From Dugong dugon (Eukaryota; Chordata; Mammalia; Sirenia; Dugongidae), in assembly GCA_030035585.1 (NCBI GenBank), contig CM057473.1, forward strand, positions 12,202,501-12,266,500: a stretch of DNA of 64,000 bases, read 5' to 3'. Below, piece after piece: positions 58,714 to 64,000 of the stretch. The position numbers and the translations under genes were made by a program. The notes beneath the pieces are model-generated. The model was not told where the DNA came from and searched no databases. It saw nothing but the letters and a program-made list of their open reading frames with translations. Position 1 is the first letter of the stretch. Each line of letters starts with the position of its first letter.

Positions 58714-60330
58714 AAGAGTTTTTTATGTATTTGGATAAAAGTCTCTTACCAGATATATGATTTGCAAATACGTTCTCCGCTTTGTCTTTTCACTTTTGTG
58801 AATATGCCCTTTGAGGCACAAAAGTTTTTAATTTTGGTGAAATCCCGCTTTGCTATTTTTTTGCTTGTGCTTTTGTTGTCATATTTAAGAAATATTTGCC
58901 AAATCCAAGGTCATGAGTATTTACTTCTGTATTTTCTTCTAACGGTTTTATAAGTATAATTTTGTGTTTTGGTAAATGTAATTTATAACTGTAGCCTTAA
59001 CATCTAGGTCTTTGATCAATTTTGAGTTAATTTTTGTATGGTGTGAAATAAGGGTCCATCTTCATTATGTGGCATGTGACTATTCTGTTGTCCCAGTGCC
59101 ATTTGTTGAAAAGACTATTATTTTCTCATTGAATGATCTTGGCACCCTTGTAAAAAAAATCAGTTGATCATAAGCACATGAGTTTATTTATAAAGTCTCA
59201 ATTCTATGCCATTGATATATATGTGTATCTTTATGAAAGTATCAAATTCTTTTTTTTTTTTTTACCATTGCTTTGTAGTATATTTTGAAACCAAGAAGTA
59301 TAAGTTCCCTTACTTTGTTCTTCTTTTTAAAGGATTATTGTTTACTATTCTGGATCCCTTGAAATTCCATATGAATTTTAGAATCAGCTTATAAATTTCT
59401 ACAGAGAAGTCAGCTGGGATTCTGATAGGAATTGCATTTATTCTGTAGATCAGTTTGGCAAGTATTACTATTGCAACAATATTAAGTCTTCCAATCCATG
59501 AACATGGGACATTTTCCCTTATTATTTAACCAATGTTTTGTAGTGTTCAATGTATAAGATTTGCACTGTTTTTGCTAATTTTTTCTAATTAATTTTTTAG
59601 TGCTATTGTAAATGAAATTGTTTTCTTAATTTCATTTTCGTATTGTCCATTGCAAGTATATAAAAATATAATCAATTTTTCACATTAATCTTGTATCCTG
59701 CAATCTTCCTGAACTTGCTTATTATTTTTAGTAGTATTTTTAGTGCATTCCTTAGGATTTTCTATATATGAGATCATGTCAATGCCAATAGAGACAATTT
59801 TACTTCTTCCTTTTCAATATGGATGCCTTTTATTCTTTCTCTTGCCTAATTGCTCTAATAACCTCCAGTAGAATGTTGAATAGAAGTGGTGTGGGGAGGT
59901 AGACATCCTTGTCTTGTTTCTAACCTTAAGAGGAAAGCATCCTCTCTTTGACCATTAAGTATACTGTTGATGGTGAGTTTTTGATAGATGCACTTTATTG
60001 ACTGAGGAAATTCCCTTCTACTCCTACTTTGTTGAGTGATTTTATCATGAAAAAGTGTACAGTTTTGTCAAATTTTTTTTGTATCCATTGAGGTGATCTT
60101 CTGATTTCTGTTTATTATTTCACTGATACAAAAAACCATTAATTGATGTTCTGATGTTAAAATCACCTTGCATTCCGGGAATAAATTTCACTTGCTCATG
60201 GTATATAATTCTTTATATACTACCGGACTTGGTTTGCTGCCATTTTGTTGAAGATTTTGTATTCGTATTCATAACAGATACTGGTCTGTAGAGTTCTTTT
60301 GTTTTTGATGTTTTTGTTTTGGGGCAGAAG

Positions 60331-61911
60331 CTGTATTTAATAACTCATTCTTCTTTGATGACAATTTCCAATAGATCCTCATGATTTAGCAATATTTTTG
60401 TCAAAGAAACTCACGTCTTCCTTTAAACACCTGCTCTCTCCATCACGCCTAGATTAACACCACCTCTTCTTTAAGTCCTTACCAGTCTTCTACATTTCCT
60501 CTAGTCTACCAACGGAGGATATGAGCAAAAACTCTCTAGGAACAAAGTGAGGGATCAAGAAGGACAATGGACAAGGGAGTTCTACCAACGTCAAAGAGAA
60601 GTCTGACAGATGGGCTAGTCAAGGAATTTACCTAATAGTCAGAGAAAGAAGTTGTTACTACTCCTAGCTGTAAGATTTGATAGCTTGACTGGACCAATAA
60701 CTATAGTTAGTTATACGCCCACATAGACTTACTTATTTTCCTCCTTCAACCCCTGGTTAGGTTTTTTGACTACTCTTTCCATACTTGTCTGCCATAGAAG
60801 TCATTTCTATTGGGCTTCCTCTGCACCACGTGTTTTCCTCAAAAGTGAGTGTATCAAATTTGTACTTAATTGCATTTCTTAATTTTGATCTCTGAATTAC
60901 ATGCTTTATAATACAGCATATACTCTGTGTTCTTCGTCACTGTTTTCCCAGGCCAATGAGTACTGCATCAATAAGACTGAAGGAATTAAATAATAATGTA
61001 ACACAATCTCTTCTACTCACACCGGTTTTCTTCCTTTTTTACACAAGCATGCCGCAGCCCAGCCTTCAGTTTTACAACTGATCTTCATTGATTATGAAGG
61101 TAGCAAAAGATAAATCTCGAATAACACGCTGGAATCAGATAATGAGCAGTGTTGAATATTAGATAATATAGATTAAATTCCATTTGTTAGGAAATGAAGA
61201 GTAAATGGAATGTTTTAAGTGGTCTTCAGGAAAAAGATGACAAAACCATGAGTTTAATTTCTATGTTCAACCTAGTCAATTAAAGTTAACTGAAATGATC
61301 ACTGCATTAATGGCATTTTTTAGTAGAAATGTACAGTTAGTGTTAAGTCTCAAATTATTTAACAGAAGACACAATGAAATCAGGATGATGGAATGTTCTC
61401 TGTATTCGTTAACTCTGTAGAGAGCATTAAAGAACAAGAGGGGAAAGGAAGGTAACTAGAAACACAGAACTTGCAATCGCCATTTAAAGTGACCTTGGAG
61501 AAAGAAAAAACATACAAATAAAATGCAGTCAAGATAAGATTAGGGTGGAATATCTGAAGAGAAAAATAATCTTTCAGTGACAAAATACAAGAAGTGCAAT
61601 TGTGGCAGAAAAAATGACTGTCATAACAGATTACAAACTAGGCATGATGACTGATGGAAACTTGAGAAAGCCAAGCCTAGTGCTGAATTCTTAAACAGGA
61701 GCCATGCATGCAGAAACTACGGAATGGCTCATATTACATGCATCAGTGCCTTGGCTTGTTTTCACAATCAAAATGAAAGGTGTTGTGGCAAATTTAGGAT
61801 GAGTTCAGAAGAAAGCAACAGAGACAGTTTAAATTTTAAAATCAGTGTAAGAAAAGACAAACAGGGATTATTCTAGAAGGGGCAACACTGAGGAAAATAA
61901 AGTGTAATAGA
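60331..61911. other. Repeat-poor 1.6 kb
   Basis: No gene or repeat recognised. Short frames such as 61380-61583 show nothing familiar. Confidence 0.4.
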
Positions 61912-61923
61912 TAATATATGAAC

Positions 61924-62105
61924 CCACCCACCCACTGCCATTGAGTCAATTTCCACTCATAGACACCCTATAGGGTTTCCAAAGCTGTAAATCTCAACAG
62001 AAGCAGACTGCCACATCTTTCTCACACGGAGTCACTGGTGGTTTTGAAATGTGGACCTTTCCATTAGCGGTTGATTGCCTTAACCGCTGCACCACCAGGG
62101 CTCTT
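61924..62105 (-). mobile_element. AfroSINE-type SINE, perfect 12-bp duplication
   Basis: The flanks 'taatatatgaac' (61912-61923 and 62106-62117) are identical. 'ccactgccattgagtcaatt' is the tail and 'ctgcaccaccagggctct' the head. Confidence 0.93.
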
Positions 62106-62117
62106 TAATATATGAAC

Positions 62118-62502
62118 AACTGCTTTAAAAAGGATGGTGGCCAGATGAACTCCACCAACCCAATCATATAGAAGGAAGTAAGAGTGAAGGACAACATACA
62201 AAACTTGTGCAAGATATGGGGAGGGTTCTTAAGATATGTTAAAATACTAGTGGGAGGCACTACAGAGATAAAAATTAAAGTTGATTTTTCTTTGAATGAG
62301 AGATAAAATGCTATGTTTTTCATATAGACTAAATTGCCTATCAATTTGCTCCTGATTTTCCTAGAAATGTGGATGTTATTATTTCAGTAATGATTCTGAC
62401 GAGCTATTAAGAAAGCAGTAATCCCCAGGATAGACATTTATAAAAGTACAAATAATAATGGTTTGGAGAAAGCCAGACAGTGAATAACATTGAGACAACA
62501 AT
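62118..62502. other. Repeat-poor DNA
   Basis: No feature recognised. Confidence 0.35.
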
Positions 62503-62650
62503 GGAGCCCTGGCGGCACAGTGGTTAAGAGCTTGGCTGCTAACCAAAAGGTCTGCAGTTGGAATCCAACAGCTGCTCCTTGGAAACCTTATAGGGTTTCC
62601 TATAGGGTTACTATGAGTCAGAATTGACTCGATGGCAATGGGGTATGGTG
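62503..62650 (+). mobile_element. AfroSINE-type SINE
   Basis: Head 'ggagccctggcggcacagtg', 'ctgcagttggaatccaac' at the B box, a small 'cctatagggtttcc' repeat in the body, and the tail 'gagtcagaattgactcgatg'. Confidence 0.9.
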
Positions 62651-62796
62651 TAGTGGAATGAGCACCAGGTAGAGAGACCTTAAAAACAATAATAATGTGG
62701 ACTGCTAACACCGTGAGTGCATATTATGCCAGCCGCCATGCTGAGCACATTGAGTACCTTAACATTGTTAATTCTTTGGCTACATTGTTAATTCTC

Positions 62797-63472
62797 TTCC
62801 TTGTAGGCATCTGGATATTATCCTATCACTGACAGCACTGTACTTCAGGATGGATCCTGACATGTTCTTTTTGATGATGACTGCAACACTATTCCTCTTC
62901 AAGTTGTCATTTCTGGCTCAGTAGACCATAAATTGTCCGATTCAAAATGGCCGATATCAGTCCATTCCAGCTCACTACTGCCTAGGATATCAATGTTTAT
63001 GCATCCCATTTCATTTTTTATGATTTCCAATTTTCCTAGATTCTTACTTCGTACATTCCATGTTCCAATTATTAACAGATGTTTGCAGCTGTTTCTTCTC
63101 ATTTTGAGTCATGCCACATCAGCAAATGAAGGTCCTGAAAGCTTGACTCCATCCGTGTCATTAAGGTCGACTCTACTTTCAGAAGGCAACTCTTCCCCAG
63201 TCATCTTCTGAGTGCCTTCTAACCTGGGTGGGGTGGGGCGGTGCTCATATTCTGGCACTATATCAGATGATGTTCCGCTGCTATTCATAAGGTTTTCACT
63301 GACCAATTCTTTTCAGAAGTGGACTACCGGGTCCTTCCTAGTCTTAGTTTGGAAGCTCAGCTGAAACCTATCTGCCATGGGTGACCCTGCTGGTATCTGA
63401 ATATCGGTGGCATAGCTTCCAGTATCACAGCAACGGGGAACCCCCCACAGTACAACAAACTGACAGACACGT
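62797..63472 (-). pseudogene. RTE LINE 5' end with endonuclease N-terminus
   Basis: On the minus strand this holds the RTE 5' region and the start of the ORF. A frame at 62899-63102 reads LLIIGTWNVRSKNLGKLEII and then INIDILGSSELEWTDIGHF. These match the N-terminal motifs of an apurinic-type endonuclease, including the glutamate of the SEL motif. A stop (after EMTT) and frame change follow; downstream 'tcaaaaagaacatgtcagga'-like bases continue the domain until the copy breaks off near 62797. An upstream frame (63109-63306) with EGTQKMTGEELPSESRVDLN may be a 5' extension of the ORF. The element is 3'-incomplete. It abuts the RTE derivative at 63473 head-to-tail. Confidence 0.87.
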
Positions 63473-63868
63473 TGTTGTTGTTACTTACCATCAAATTGGC
63501 TCTGACTCATGGCAACCCCATTTACAACAGAACAAAACATTGCCTAGTTCTGCCCCGTCTTCATGATTGTTGGTATGTCTGAGTCCACTGTTACAACTAT
63601 TGCGAATTTTGTATGCATTACAACAGAGGGAGCTCATCTTCCATCACTGTATCAGACAATATTCTGTTGTGATGCATAGGATTTTCATTGGCTTATTTTC
63701 AGAAGTGTATTGCCAGGCCTTTTTTCCTGTTTTTTCTTAGTCTGGAAGCTCCTCTAAAACCTGTTCACTATGGTGACCATGTTGGCATTTGAAATACCTG
63801 TGGCATAGCTTCCAGCATCATAGCAACACACAAGCCACCATAATGTGACAAACTGACATATGGGTGAT
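63473..63868 (-). mobile_element. RTE deletion derivative, copy 2
   Basis: Same architecture as 38587-38971: RTE 3' tail ('ttgttgttgttacttacc' at its left) joined, without the ORF, to about 250 bases of RTE 5' end reaching 'acaaactgacatatgggtg'. The two copies change from 3' to 5' sequence at the same place, just before 'cactgtatcagacaatattc'. Confidence 0.82.
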
Positions 63869-64000
63869 GAAAACTCTTGAACCAAATTAAAAATGGAAAA
63901 TATCATCAAAGAAATAGAAGTTTAAAAAAAAAAAAACAGAAATTATAGAACAGATAAATAAAATAGAAACAAAAACATGCTGGATGTGCTTAATAATAGA
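63869..64000. other. A-rich window edge
   Basis: AT-rich bases with an A12 run at about 63926-63937. Too short to classify. Confidence 0.3.

Larger units (their letters stand above)
57740..60330 (-). mobile_element. Old L1 (L1M-type), 2.6 kb of ORF2 and 3' end
   Basis: On the plus strand it runs 'cttcattgagatatagtgc', 'aaatgtgcaaccatcacca', 'ggaactgccagttgttttcc', 'cagatatatgatttgcaaat', 'agttaatttttgtatggtg', 'gtcttccaatccatgaacat', then 'aattgatgttctgatgttaa'. This is the complement of L1M 3' UTR then ORF2 backwards. Many stops. Two short insertions interrupt it at 58048-58173 and 58667-58713. Frames at 58630-58953 and 59206-59394 are antisense to ORF2. Confidence 0.88.

Noticed and set aside
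11705-62650. Dispersed, similar 150-200-bp units that might be a CRISPR array or tandem genes
   Set aside because: They are scattered in both orientations with separate target duplications and a tRNA-like promoter, so they are SINEs.

Overview
This is vertebrate nuclear DNA, AT-rich, CpG-poor and almost entirely non-coding. Its repeats point to an afrotherian mammal, most likely a paenungulate such as an elephant. That assignment rests on many copies of a tRNA-derived SINE of the AfroSINE group, a BovB-like RTE LINE whose 3' tail matches the SINE tail, MaLR-like LTRs, and L1 copies with a 3' UTR I associate with afrotherians. Older mammal-wide repeats (L1M, L2, MIR, MLT1) lie between them. 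I found no host protein-coding gene. Every open reading frame is short and either falls inside a repeat or shows nothing recognisable, so the window is intergenic or deep intronic.

Layout. 0-5 kb: an MLT1 LTR split by a SINE, an unclassified dispersed repeat with a 24-bp internal tandem array, a MaLR-like solo LTR, an old L1 3' end, a SINE and an RTE 3' end. 5-16 kb: SINEs, MIRs, a 1.7-kb RTE copy carrying a nested L1 fragment, and a tRNA-Ser(GCT)-like relic beside a SINE. 16-23 kb: an L1 insertion with three tandem 3'-end modules, a repeat-poor stretch, an L1-type 3' UTR split by a solo LTR with a perfect 5-bp duplication, and another LTR. 23-34 kb: a polypurine tract, a repeat-poor 2.3 kb, a 1.9-kb RTE copy with an intact YADD motif, several SINEs and an RTE tail. 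34-45 kb: mostly repeat-poor AT-rich DNA, a 385-bp deletion derivative of RTE with perfect 8-bp duplications, an L2, an MLT1 abutting an MLT2-like LTR, and a second copy of the dispersed repeat. 45-50 kb: an old L1 ORF2 carrying a younger L1 tail, an RTE tail, and an internally deleted young L1 that keeps both ends. 50-64 kb: repeat-poor DNA, an L2, a hAT-like element with perfect 8-bp duplications, a 2.6-kb old L1, SINEs, an RTE 5' end with an endonuclease fragment, and a second RTE deletion derivative.

Nothing here works as a pathway. The logic is parasitic: SINEs and deleted RTE copies appear to use the RTE machinery, and insertions nest in one another in an order that can be read from target-site duplications. 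The most interesting structures are the RTE deletion-derivative family, the multi-module L1 3' UTR, the hAT-like inverted-repeat element, the 24-bp-array repeat and the tRNA-Ser relic. Family names come from recalled consensus features, not a database search. Boundaries without a stated target-site duplication are approximate.
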